DNA of 64,000 nt from Sinomonas terrae (GTDB lineage: Bacteria > Actinomycetota > Actinomycetes > Actinomycetales > Micrococcaceae), in the NCBI RefSeq assembly GCF_022539255.1, contig NZ_JAKZBV010000001.1, positions 2,356,001 to 2,420,000 on the forward strand, in the 5' to 3' direction. Within the stretch, counting starts at the first letter, position 1. Every line of letters begins with the position of its first letter. Both the position numbers and the translations under genes were made by a program. Below, in pieces: positions 51,671-59,277 of the stretch. Below the pieces are notes generated by a model that was not told where the DNA came from, did no database searches, and saw only the letters and a list, made by a program, of their open reading frames with translations.

Positions 51671-52588
51671 CTAGTCGCCGACGGTCTCCACAGAAGGCGG
51701 AGGTGTGGTGGGCAGCGGCTCACTCGTCAGCTGGACACGCGGTGGTGGTGGAGGAGGCAGTGGCAGAAGAGTCCGGCCCGCAGCGGCAACCTCGACTCGC
51801 GCCTCCCATACACGGCGCAGTCCGCAGAACGTGACCCAGTGGTGGCGGCGAACCTCGGGGTTGACTCGGACGGCAGCGAACTCGGTCTCGCCTACGGCGA
51901 CCGCGATGAGCAGAGGGTCCTCGCCGTACTTCCACGGCTCCCACTCCCCTGCGGCCGGGTCGAGGACACTCTCTTCGGCCTTCATCCCGGCGACGAGCTG
52001 CATCGCGACCTTCTCGTCCGGTGGTTTCACGCGACCATCCCTGGTCGTTCCCTTCGTCTTGTAGTCGACGAGGCAGATTCTTCCATTGATCCGCGCCACG
52101 AGGTCCAGGGTGCCCGCGTAGCCTAGCGACGTATTCCAGACCGTCTGCTCCGCAGCGATGGGCTCGACGCCGAAGCTCTCCCACCACCGCTCGACGCTGA
52201 CCGCGAAGCCCTCCTCGCCATGCGATCGAAGGAGATCGCGCGCCTCAGCGAGTTGGTGCGCACGCCCGAGCTCCCGGAGTGCCAGCTGCTCGGCGAACGC
52301 GTGGACGCGGTCCCCGCGCTGGGCAGCAGCACGGGCGTATTCCTCCGAGGCGTCGACGGCCGTGCGCACCAGCTGTCGGATCCGGGCAGGACTGTCGAGC
52401 GCTGTCCGGAGCTCGGGATGGTCGGCAAGATGGCGAGCGGCCATGTAGCTGCGCCATCCGTCCAAGTCCAGCGGTTGCTGGGCGATGACGGTGGTGATGG
52501 AGGGAACGCTCGGATCGGCTGAAAGGGAGCGCCGGTACATCCTGCCGAGGCCGTTCGGAGATTCTGCGGCAAGGCCGGGAACTGTCAT
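51671..52588 (-). CDS. PD-(D/E)XK nuclease-like protein (RecB family fold)
   Basis: A 305-residue protein. A helical N-terminal half is followed by a nuclease core: Glu147 (EQTVWN), Asp162 in GYAGTLDLVA, and Asp175 and Lys177 in CLVDYKTKG, the D-x-K active-site pattern of RecB/Cas4-type exonucleases. The C-terminus is Pro-rich (PLPPPPPPR). No helicase partner is nearby. It may act in DNA repair or be a domesticated phage exonuclease, which it resembles in size. AAAAGGTG lies before the ATG. Confidence 0.78.
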   Translation of the reverse strand: MTVPGLAAESPNGLGRMYRRSLSADPSVPSITTVIAQQPLDLDGWRSYMAARHLADHPELRTALDSPARIRQLVRTAVDASEEYARAAAQRGDRVHAFAEQLALRELGRAHQLAEARDLLRSHGEEGFAVSVERWWESFGVEPIAAEQTVWNTSLGYAGTLDLVARINGRICLVDYKTKGTTRDGRVKPPDEKVAMQLVAGMKAEESVLDPAAGEWEPWKYGEDPLLIAVAVGETEFAAVRVNPEVRRHHWVTFCGLRRVWEARVEVAAAGRTLLPLPPPPPPRVQLTSEPLPTTPPPSVETVGD

Positions 52589-52696
52589 AGGGGCACCTTT
52601 TCACACCGGTCCGACATTAAGGATCCGCACTGGAGATCCGCACTAAAGATCCGCCGAAAGACAAGGACCCCCGGACAGCGTCCAGGGGTCCATACG

Positions 52697-52768
52697 TGGG
52701 CGATACTGGGTTCGAACCAGTGACCTCTTCGGTGTGAACGAAGCGCGCTACCACTGCGCCAATCGCCC
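52697..52768 (-). tRNA. tRNA-Val (anticodon CAC)
   Basis: The 72-nt minus-strand sequence folds as a cloverleaf: acceptor GGGCGAT/ATCGCCC with discriminator A, anticodon loop TTCACAC on a CTTCG/CGAAG stem, and TPsiC GGTTCGAACCC. Anticodon CAC reads GUG codons. It has the same acceptor stem as the two Val(GAC) genes on the other strand. Confidence 0.96.
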
Positions 52769-52928
52769 GTTTCGCCCGTCGCCGAGCGCTCTACGACTCT
52801 AGCCCACCGCCCCGGCCGATCTCAAATCCCCGCTTCATGCACACACGGCCCTTGAGCCAATCCTTGGGAACCGAATTGCATGCATGTGGTTCCGGTGCCA
52901 CCCGCGGCATCCATGTGCCGGTCGCGAT

Positions 52929-52957
52929 TTGTGCATCGACCCCGGTTCCTATAGAGT
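52929..52957 (+). promoter_or_regulatory. Probable promoter of the five-tRNA operon
   Basis: TTGTGC (52929-52934), 17-nt spacer, TAGAGT (52952-52957). Transcription would begin near 52964, about 90 nt before the first tRNA. The 287-bp gap between this cluster and tRNA-Val(CAC) holds no other feature I can support. Confidence 0.5.
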
Positions 52958-53055
52958 CTTTACTCGTTGAAGCGCGGCCTGAGGCCCAACCAACGACCCG
53001 ACAGTTCAGCTGATCGCATCGGGTTCTGAGGACAGGGCGGCCAAGCGAAAACCCT

Positions 53056-53128
<73 letters not shown>

Positions 53129-53168
53129 CGCAGGACACTGTCGGAAGCATCTTGACGGATGCCAACAC

Positions 53169-53239
53169 GGTGGGGTGGCCGAGAGGCGAGGCAGCGGCCT
53201 GCAAAGCCGTATACGCGGGTTCGAATCCCGTCCCCACCT
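53169..53239 (+). tRNA. tRNA-Cys (anticodon GCA)
   Basis: A 71-nt cloverleaf: acceptor GGTGGGG/CCCCACC with discriminator T, anticodon loop CTGCAAA on GCGGC/GCCGT, and TPsiC GGGTTCGAATCCC. It sits between the Gly and Val genes of copy 1. Confidence 0.95.
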
Positions 53240-53272
53240 CGGTGCAATCCTGGTTCCCGGCCGACGGGATTC

Positions 53273-53344
53273 GGGCGATTGGCGCAGCGGTAGCGCGCTT
53301 CCCTGACACGGAAGAGGTCACTGGTTCGATCCCAGTATCGCCCA
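53273..53344 (+). tRNA. tRNA-Val (anticodon GAC), copy 1
   Basis: A 72-nt cloverleaf with acceptor GGGCGAT/ATCGCCC, loop CTGACAC (anticodon GAC) on CTTCC/GGAAG, and TPsiC GGTTCGATCCC. The sequence is identical to copy 2 at 53497. Confidence 0.96.
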
Positions 53345-53368
53345 CGGAGAAGCTTCACGGCTTCCCCT

Positions 53369-53441
<73 letters not shown>

Positions 53442-53496
53442 CTCTTCTTCTCAACGAAGGGCTCTTGCCGGAGGCCGGTCGCGGGAAGAGGGGCTT

Positions 53497-53568
53497 GGGC
53501 GATTGGCGCAGCGGTAGCGCGCTTCCCTGACACGGAAGAGGTCACTGGTTCGATCCCAGTATCGCCCA
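53497..53568 (+). tRNA. tRNA-Val (anticodon GAC), copy 2
   Basis: Identical to the tRNA-Val at 53273. It is the last gene of the array and is followed 7 nt later by a terminator. Confidence 0.96.
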
Positions 53569-53575
53569 CACCCTT

Positions 53576-53597
53576 GGCGCCCTTGAGGCGCCTTTTT
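53576..53597 (+). terminator. Rho-independent terminator of the tRNA operon
   Basis: GGCGCC (53576-53581), loop CTTGA, GGCGCC (53587-53592), then TTTTT (53593-53597). A textbook intrinsic terminator, unusual for this GC-rich genome in having a clean T run. Confidence 0.88.
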
Positions 53598-53655
53598 CAT
53601 TGCCTCTCTGATTCCTCGCGTCACGAAACGGGCGCTGCCCGCTCTCAGTCAGCAC

Positions 53656-53739
53656 GTAGCCACGTGTCCGCCGCGCCCAGCACCCCCTCGGAAACCCCGA
53701 CGCCGAAGGGGTGTTGGATTGGGCGCGACACGTGGCTAC
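53656..53739. repeat. 84-nt imperfect dyad beside the small-ORF promoter
   Basis: Outer arms GTAGCCACGTGTC (53656-53668) and GACACGTGGCTAC (53727-53739) pair perfectly over 13 bp. Inside, GCGCCCA (53673-53679) pairs with TGGGCGC (53720-53726), and a further CACCCC-n-TCGG pairs with CCGA-n-GGGGTG around the loop. The right arm covers the spacer and first -10 bases of a promoter. It may be an operator dyad, a small structured RNA or a mobile-element relic; I cannot tell. Confidence 0.6.
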
Positions 53740-53742
53740 CAT
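53714..53742 (+). promoter_or_regulatory. Candidate promoter for the 32-codon ORF
   Basis: TTGGAT (53714-53719), a 17-nt spacer and TACCAT (53737-53742). The predicted start near 53749 gives a leader of about 40 nt with GGAGC/GCTCC hairpin and AAAGGAGGTG ribosome binding site. Confidence 0.5.
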
Positions 53743-53788
53743 CGTTCGTGGTGGAGCACAGTGGCTCCCTGAGTGAAAGGAGGTGGCC

Positions 53789-53887
53789 GTGTCTTCAAGC
53801 GACGCCATCATGGACGGGGCCGGTATCAGCGTCAGGAAGCTCGATCGGATCGAGGTTCTCTCCCGAATGCTCGGGGGCCAGTCCTAG
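53789..53887 (+). CDS. Unannotated small protein, 32 residues
   Basis: A GTG at 53789 follows AAAGGAGGTG at 5 nt spacing, the best ribosome binding site in the window. The frame runs 32 codons (MSSSDAIMDGAG at the start, then ISVRKLDRIEVLSRML, ending GGQS) to TAG at 53887. The second half could form an amphipathic helix. It has its own promoter-like sequence, leader and downstream terminator hairpin, so it looks like a complete single-gene unit. I recognise no family. It could equally be a leader peptide or the coding part of a dual-function RNA. Confidence 0.55.
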   Translation: MSSSDAIMDGAGISVRKLDRIEVLSRMLGGQS

Positions 53888-53948
53888 AGACACAGTCCTA
53901 GGGACTTAGCCGGCGCAACGCCGGACCGACCCACGATACGTCACAGGG

Positions 53949-53985
53949 ATGCCGGTACCGCTGAGAGGCGGGACCGGCATTTCTG
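53949..53985. terminator. Terminator hairpin between the small ORF and zapE
   Basis: ATGCCGGT (53949-53956) pairs with ACCGGCAT (53973-53980), with an inner CCGC/GCGG, followed by TTTCT. It lies 61 nt after the small ORF and about 44 nt past the zapE stop on the other strand, so it may serve both. A further 6-bp hairpin (CCGGCG-CAA-CGCCGG, 53910-53924) lies just before it. Confidence 0.65.
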
Positions 53986-54023
53986 CGTCTGGATTTCTGC
54001 ATCTGGGGAGCGTGCGCCCAGGC

Positions 54024-55106
54024 TCAGGAAAGCTCGCTCGTCTGCGCTTCCCGGGCGAGGGCGGTGAGACGGGAGACGGCGCGGAAATACTTCTTCAGGT
54101 ACCCGCCCGCCATCATCTCCTCGCTGAAGAGCTGGTCGAAGGGGACGCCGGAAGCGAGGATCGGAACGTCCTTGTCGTAGAGGCGATCCGCAAGGACGAC
54201 GAACCGAAGCGCCACGGCCTGCTCCTCGATGGTGTGCACGTCCTTCCAGACGACGCCGTCGATCCCGTCGATGAGCTGCCGGTAACGGCTCGGGTGGACG
54301 CCCGCGAGGTGCTTCATGAGGGCACCGAAGTCGTCGACGGCGACGAGTCCGCCGTCGAACTCGGCGTTGATCCGCGAGTCAAGCTCATCCGGGCGAACGG
54401 GCGCAGGCGCTGCGGGAAGGCCGCGGTGCCGATAGTCCTCGCCATCGATCCGCACGACGTCGAACTGGTCCGCGAGGACCTGGATCTCGCGCTGGAAGTC
54501 GACGGCCGCAAACCGGCCTTCGCCGAGGGCGCCGGGAAGCGTATTCGAGGTGGCCGCAAGCTTGACGCCCGCGTCCGCCAGTTCCCGCATCAGCCGGGAC
54601 ATGAGCACGGTGTCGCCCGGATCGTCGAGTTCGAATTCGTCGATGCACACAAGCCGGTACGAGCTCAGCGCGTCGACGGTCTTGCGGAACGACAGCGCCC
54701 CGACGAGATTCGTGTATTCGACGAACGTTCCGAACGCCTTGGGGCCGGGCGAAGTGTGCCAGAGCGACGCGAGGAGGTGGGTCTTCCCCACCCCGAAGCC
54801 ACCGTCGAGGTAGACGCCGGCGCGGGTCTTGACCTTGCTTCCGTTTCCCCCGAAGAGCCGGGAGAAGAGCCCTCCGCTGCTTCGGGCGCCGTCGATCGAT
54901 GCGCCGAAGTCCTGAAGCGACCTGACGGCTGCCGCCTGCGAGGGCTGGGCAGGGTCTGGCCGATAGCTCTCGAAGGAGACTTCGCCGAAGCGCGGTGAGG
55001 GGTGAAAGCCAGCCAAGAGTTCGTCCACGGACACTTTGGGCGTGCGGGTGGTCAGGTGTGTGACAGTCGCCAAGGAATCCGTCCGTCTCGGGCCCGAAAG
55101 GGGCAT
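54024..55106 (-). CDS. zapE: Cell division protein ZapE / AFG1-like ATPase
   Basis: A P-loop ATPase of about 360 residues, of the AFG1/ZapE family. Walker A is GGFGVGKTHLL and Walker B is VCIDEFELDDPGD; the sensor segment LAATSNTLP and the late RFVVLADRLYDKDVP are typical. The family acts on FtsZ ring stability in E. coli and on mitochondrial protein quality control in eukaryotes; its actinobacterial role is not known to me. The ATG at 55106 is chosen, but a TTG at 55073 after GGACGGA is plausible and would lose 11 residues. Confidence 0.88.
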   Translation of the reverse strand: MPLSGPRRTDSLATVTHLTTRTPKVSVDELLAGFHPSPRFGEVSFESYRPDPAQPSQAAAVRSLQDFGASIDGARSSGGLFSRLFGGNGSKVKTRAGVYLDGGFGVGKTHLLASLWHTSPGPKAFGTFVEYTNLVGALSFRKTVDALSSYRLVCIDEFELDDPGDTVLMSRLMRELADAGVKLAATSNTLPGALGEGRFAAVDFQREIQVLADQFDVVRIDGEDYRHRGLPAAPAPVRPDELDSRINAEFDGGLVAVDDFGALMKHLAGVHPSRYRQLIDGIDGVVWKDVHTIEEQAVALRFVVLADRLYDKDVPILASGVPFDQLFSEEMMAGGYLKKYFRAVSRLTALAREAQTSELS

Positions 55107-55286
55107 TACATCGGTCTGAGGGCCAGTGGCAAGGATATCGCGCGGCCGAACGTCATGTTGCGCCTCATGACAGCGGGCGACGACGGCCCTCACTCTTGGG
55201 GCGCGTGCTGGCTACGCTGGAAGGGACATTTCAGGGGCGTCGTCCATGGCGCACGCCCCTGGCTCAGCCGAGCGAAAGGCCATGCC

Positions 55287-56201
55287 ATGAGCTACCCTCT
55301 CGACACGAACGAGAAGTTCGCTGCCTACGCCCACCCCGAGCGCCTCGTCTCGACGGAGTGGCTCGCTGCCCAGCTCGCCGATGGCGCGCTCGAGGGCGGC
55401 AAGCTTGCGGTCGTCGAGTCCGACGAGGACGTTCTGCTCTACGAGACGGGCCACATCCCGGGTGCCGTCAAGATCGACTGGCATACCGACCTTAACGATG
55501 AGGTTGCCCGCGACTACGTCGACGGCCCTGCGTTCGCGAAGCTCCTCGCATCGAAGGGCATCTCCCGCGACACGACGGTCGTGATCTACGGCGACAAGTC
55601 GAACTGGTGGGCGGCCTACGCCCTCTGGGTCTTCACGCTCTTCGGCCACGAGGACGTCCGCCTCCTCGACGGCGGCCGTGACAAGTGGATCGCCGAGGGC
55701 CGCGAGCTCACGACCGACGTGCCGACCCCGATCGAGGGTGACTACCCCGTCGTCGAGCGCAACGACGCTCCGATCCGCGCCTTCAAGGACGACGTCCTCG
55801 CACACCTCGGCAAGCCGCTCATCGACGTCCGCTCCGCTGACGAGTACACCGGCAAGCGCACCCACATGCCTGCCTACCCTGAGGAAGGCGCGCTGCGTGG
55901 CGGTCACATCCCGACCGCGGCATCGATCCCCTGGGGCCGCGCTGCGGCCGAGGACGGCACCTACAGGTCGCGTCAGGAGCTCGAGGACCTGTACCTCGGC
56001 GAAGCGGGACTCACCGCTGGAGACGAAGTGGTTGCGTACTGCCGCATCGGCGAGCGCTCGAGCCACACGTGGTTCGCCCTCAAGTACCTCCTCGGCTTCG
56101 ACAACGTCCGCAACTACGACGGCTCCTGGACGGAGTGGGGAAATGCGGTGCGGGTTCCGATTGTTAAGGGTGAAGAACGAGGCAGCTGGCCGCTCTCCTA
56201 G
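55287..56201 (+). CDS. Thiosulfate sulfurtransferase (tandem rhodanese, CysA2/3-like)
   Basis: A 304-residue protein with two rhodanese domains. The N-terminal copy is inactive (the Cys position reads YGDKSNWWAAY), while the second carries catalytic Cys252 in YCRIGERSSHTWF. That CRIGER loop identifies the thiosulfate sulfurtransferase type (like M. tuberculosis Rv0815c) rather than the mercaptopyruvate type. It moves sulfane sulfur to cyanide or thiols. GAAAGG lies 8 nt before the ATG. A sufE-like gene follows, which fits sulfur handling. The last 17 bases of the gene belong to a 61-bp tandem repeat. Confidence 0.93.
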   Translation: MSYPLDTNEKFAAYAHPERLVSTEWLAAQLADGALEGGKLAVVESDEDVLLYETGHIPGAVKIDWHTDLNDEVARDYVDGPAFAKLLASKGISRDTTVVIYGDKSNWWAAYALWVFTLFGHEDVRLLDGGRDKWIAEGRELTTDVPTPIEGDYPVVERNDAPIRAFKDDVLAHLGKPLIDVRSADEYTGKRTHMPAYPEEGALRGGHIPTAASIPWGRAAAEDGTYRSRQELEDLYLGEAGLTAGDEVVAYCRIGERSSHTWFALKYLLGFDNVRNYDGSWTEWGNAVRVPIVKGEERGSWPLS

Positions 56202-56350
56202 AGCGCTGTGCATAAGTGCCCGCATCAGGGTGGCGGATGGGCAGCGCTGGCCGCTCTCCTAGAGCGCTGTGCATAAGTGCCCGCATCAGGGTGGCGGATG
56301 GGCAGCGCTGGCCGCTCTCCTAGGGCGCCGCACCCAAGTGCTCCCATCAG
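56185..56350. repeat. 61-bp tandem duplication across the sulfurtransferase stop codon
   Basis: Two perfect 61-bp copies (56185-56245 and 56246-56306) and a third, diverged part copy (56307 to about 56350). The first copy begins inside the coding region and contains its TAG stop, so the second copy repeats the last codons and stop out of context. No function is apparent; a recent slippage or unequal exchange is likely. A size difference between strains is to be expected. Confidence 0.9.
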
Positions 56351-56389
56351 GCGCGGCGGTCTCCTCGCGAGGCCGCCGCGCTCTTGTCT
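56351..56389 (+). terminator. Terminator hairpin after the sulfurtransferase gene
   Basis: GCGCGGCGG (56351-56359) pairs with CCGCCGCGC (56373-56381), with an inner self-complementary CCTCGCGAGG, followed by TCTTGTCT. It lies right after the repeat tract and 43 nt before the SufE-type gene. Confidence 0.7.
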
Positions 56390-56431
56390 GGCCGGAACGG
56401 CCCGAACGGCCCGGAGTAGTCTGGAAGGAAT

Positions 56432-56902
56432 ATGACGACGAATACTACGATCCCCGCCCCCCTCGGCGAGATCATCGACGAGTTCCAAGGGCTTGAAGAG
56501 CGTGAGCGCCTTCAGCTGCTGCTCGAGTTCGCCCAGTCGCTCCCCGAGCTGCCGGACCGTTACCAGAACCACCCGGAGCGCCTCGAGCAGGTGGTGGAGT
56601 GCCAGTCGCCGGTGTTCATCACGATCGAGACCGAGCCTGGAACCGACGGCGCTTCGCAGGTTGTGCGGCTCTTCCTGACCGCTCCCAAGGAGGCTCCGAC
56701 GACGCGTGGCTTCGCAAGCATCCTCTTCGAGGGCCTGGACGGCCTGACTGCGGGCGAGATCCTCGCAGTTCCTGACGACATCGCCCATGAGCTCGGTCTC
56801 GACCGGGCTGTCTCGCCCCTGCGCCTCCGCGGAATGACGGCGATGCTGGTCCGCATCAAGCGCAAGGTGGCGGGCGAGTGCCATCTGGGCCAGACGGCCT
56901 GA
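56432..56902 (+). CDS. sufE: SufE-family cysteine desulfurase sulfur acceptor
   Basis: A 156-residue sulfur carrier. The acceptor Cys57 lies in VVECQSPVFI, followed by the characteristic strand-rich middle and GFASILFEGLDGLTAGEIL. It takes persulfide sulfur from a cysteine desulfurase for Fe-S cluster assembly; no suf operon is nearby, so it acts in trans or has a special partner such as the adjacent sulfurtransferase. TAGTCT and GGAAGGA precede the ATG. The ybaK-type gene starts 6 nt after its stop. Confidence 0.92.
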   Translation: MTTNTTIPAPLGEIIDEFQGLEERERLQLLLEFAQSLPELPDRYQNHPERLEQVVECQSPVFITIETEPGTDGASQVVRLFLTAPKEAPTTRGFASILFEGLDGLTAGEILAVPDDIAHELGLDRAVSPLRLRGMTAMLVRIKRKVAGECHLGQTA

Positions 56903-56908
56903 GAACAG

Positions 56909-57424
56909 GTGGCCAAACGGCCTCGAGCGGCCAAGCCCTTCTCGGCAGGTGGCCCAGGAACGCTCGCGACGGCGGCCCTGGACGCTGCTGGCGTTCCCTA
57001 CACTGCGCATCCTTACGAGCATGACCCCTCTGCCTCGAGCTACGGCCTGGAGGCCGCTGATGTCCTCGGCATTGCTCCCGAACGGGTCTTCAAGACGCTC
57101 ATGGTGGACGTCGCAGGGAAGCTGTGTGTCGCCGTCGTGCCTGTGAGCGGCAGTTTGGACCTCAAGGCGGCGGCCGCGGCATTCGGCGCGAAGAAGGCGT
57201 CGATGGCGGATCCCGTGGCCGCGGAGCGGCGGACCGGCTATGTGCTCGGCGGCATCTCGCCGCTCGGCCAACGTCAGGTCTCCCCCACCGCGATCGACGA
57301 GTCTGCATTAGACCACGAGACGATTCTCGTCTCCGGCGGTCGTCGCGGCTTCGACATCGAGCTCGCCCCCGCCGACCTCGTCCGGCTCACGAGCGCTTCA
57401 GTCGTACAGTTGCGGTGTCACTGA
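56909..57424 (+). CDS. ybaK: Cys-tRNA(Pro)/Cys-tRNA(Cys) deacylase, YbaK/EbsC type
   Basis: A 171-residue protein of the YbaK/ProX superfamily that hydrolyses mischarged Cys-tRNA(Pro). TALDAAGVPYTAHPYEHDP, VFKTLMVDVAGKLCVAVVPVSGSLDLKA with the catalytic Lys, and GYVLGGISPLGQ are diagnostic. GTG start, 6 nt after sufE; its 3' end overlaps the convergent hydrolase gene by 7 bases. Confidence 0.93.
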   Translation: MAKRPRAAKPFSAGGPGTLATAALDAAGVPYTAHPYEHDPSASSYGLEAADVLGIAPERVFKTLMVDVAGKLCVAVVPVSGSLDLKAAAAAFGAKKASMADPVAAERRTGYVLGGISPLGQRQVSPTAIDESALDHETILVSGGRRGFDIELAPADLVRLTSASVVQLRCH

Positions 57425-58680
57425 CCGAGTTGTCGCCCTTGTCCGGGGGTCAGCCTCGGGGCGAGGGTCTCGGTAAGCCACGTCACGACCGAGCTTTCCC
57501 ACCGTTCCGGGTCAACGTTCCATTCCTTCGTGTGGCGTGCCTTCCGAAACGTCTCGAGCGTCACCATCTCCGGGTTGCGCCCGGCAAGTAGCGCTGAAGG
57601 GCCGAACGGGACGAATTCGTCATCGACGCTGTGCAGGATGAGCGTCGGAGTCCGGAGTTCGACGGCGCGCGTGACCCAGTCCATGGCGCGGAAGTCCACG
57701 GGCGCTGCGAGTCCCGTGATCCGCCGCCCCCAAGGGTGCGCGAGGAGGAACTGTCCGAGGCGCCCGACGCCGCGGGGGATCCTGTTCTTCTGTGCCTGGT
57801 GGGCCAGGACGTCCACCCAGTCGACGACCGGCGCGTCGAGCACGAGTGCTCTGATGTACTGGCGGAGCGACGAGAGGTCGGCTGCAGCGAGGCTGATCGC
57901 TCCGCCCATCGACCAGCCGAACAGGACGATATCGCTTGCGCCGTGCTCGAGCGCGTAGCCGATGGCCGCCTCGACGTCGCGCCACTCAGTCATCCCGAGC
58001 CCGTACCGCCCGTCCGCGGTGGCGGGCGCGTCCCCGTCGTTGCGGTAGGAGACGACGAGGCTCGTGAACCCGAGCTGACGGGCTGGGATGAGGCCGCGGA
58101 GGGACTCCTGCCTCGTGGCCCCGCGCCCGTGGACCATGATGGCCCAAGTCGTCGTGGCACCGTTCGGCGCAGGCACGAGCCACGCTGGCGCGACCCCGAG
58201 TTCGGTCTCGATGAGAACGTCCTCGAAGTCGTAGCCAAGATCTGCCGGCGAACTGTAGACGACGCCGCTCCAGCGCCCCCGGACCGCCCGATCGAGATCG
58301 CCGCTGTACTCGGTGACGACCGGCCGCGTCACCGTCCCTTCGCCCGGGACGTAATCCTCAAGCCGTCCAAGTCGGGCGTGACCGGCGCCCGCGTCGAAGA
58401 AGAAGCTGTAGTCGCCGTCGACCACCGTCTCAGGGGTCGCCTTGAGGATGATCCGTCGCTGGGCACCGGTTCCCTGGACCGCAAGGACCTCCTGGTCCTC
58501 GATGCGCACGCGTTCCGGCGTCACGATGCGCCGAGCGAAGTAGGCGGCAAGGGCGGAACTGGAGGCCGCGACCGCGGAGGCGGTTCCCAGACCGACCCCG
58601 GCGCCGAGGAGAGCCCAGAAGCTGCGGGGTAGGGCTTCTTCGGACCCGTGCTGCCGAGGCGCCTTCCGTGCTGGGGACAT
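57418..58680 (-). CDS. Membrane-anchored alpha/beta hydrolase
   Basis: A 420-residue protein. A hydrophobic segment at about residues 22-47 (FWALLGAGVGLGTASAVAAS, then SSALAAYF) anchors it. The hydrolase domain shows HGRGATRQE (oxyanion-like), the nucleophile elbow GWSMGG, an acidic VDDEFVPF and a late His in RHTKEW, so a Ser-Asp-His triad is likely. A beta-rich N-terminal domain precedes it. The substrate is unknown; esterase or peptidase are both possible. It converges with ybaK and is divergent from the next gene. Confidence 0.83.
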   Translation of the reverse strand: MSPARKAPRQHGSEEALPRSFWALLGAGVGLGTASAVAASSSALAAYFARRIVTPERVRIEDQEVLAVQGTGAQRRIILKATPETVVDGDYSFFFDAGAGHARLGRLEDYVPGEGTVTRPVVTEYSGDLDRAVRGRWSGVVYSSPADLGYDFEDVLIETELGVAPAWLVPAPNGATTTWAIMVHGRGATRQESLRGLIPARQLGFTSLVVSYRNDGDAPATADGRYGLGMTEWRDVEAAIGYALEHGASDIVLFGWSMGGAISLAAADLSSLRQYIRALVLDAPVVDWVDVLAHQAQKNRIPRGVGRLGQFLLAHPWGRRITGLAAPVDFRAMDWVTRAVELRTPTLILHSVDDEFVPFGPSALLAGRNPEMVTLETFRKARHTKEWNVDPERWESSVVTWLTETLAPRLTPGQGRQLGQ

Positions 58681-58774
58681 ACGGCCATTCTTACAGTCGG
58701 AACCGGCACCGGGGGCAGCGACCCGGCCAGTGGCGCCTGTGGGGAATTCCGGGGCCGCCCGCTAGTCTGAACCC

Positions 58775-59263
58775 ATGACGGCGCCGATCCTCATCCTGAC
58801 CGAAGTCGCCTTGGGCCCAGCGGAGCGGACCGCGGTGTCCGAGCTCGTCCAGGGCACTGACGCCCCGCTGGAGGTGCTCGTCCCCTCGGGACGGAAGCGC
58901 CGCCTCGTCGTGGACTTCCTTGACCATCTCTCGATGCTCGAATTCGGGAAGGCTTTCGAAGAGCTCTCCGCCAAGACAGACCCGGTGACCGAGCGGGCCG
59001 TCGCCGAGACGGCCCTCAACGGTTCCCTCGCAGCCCTCGAAGGCCTGGGCGCTGGGACAACGGGAAACCTCGTCGAGGGCGACCCTGTGGCCGCCCTCGC
59101 CAACCGCGCAAGCGCATCGGGGGCAACGCAGGCCGTTGTCGTCACCCTCCCCCACGCCGTGGAGGACACCTTCCATACAGACTGGGCCAACCAAGCGCAA
59201 CGGAAGCTAGGCATCCCCGTCCTCCACCTGTACGCGGGGACGGGATTCATCGGCGACTCCTGA
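58775..59263 (+). CDS. Conserved hypothetical protein, Rossmann-like
   Basis: A 162-residue protein I do not recognise. The start (APILILTEVALGP) and the middle segments read as alternating strands and helices, and the segment VVVTLPHAVEDTF, followed by IPVLHLYAGTGF, resembles a universal-stress-type fold, but the G-x-x-G-x-x-x-x-x-G-S/T ATP loop is missing. TAGTCT ends 6 nt before the ATG and no Shine-Dalgarno is seen. The msrB-type gene follows 14 nt later, so the two may be co-transcribed. Confidence 0.7.
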   Translation: MTAPILILTEVALGPAERTAVSELVQGTDAPLEVLVPSGRKRRLVVDFLDHLSMLEFGKAFEELSAKTDPVTERAVAETALNGSLAALEGLGAGTTGNLVEGDPVAALANRASASGATQAVVVTLPHAVEDTFHTDWANQAQRKLGIPVLHLYAGTGFIGDS

Positions 59264-59277
59264 GCGTTGTGCTGGGT

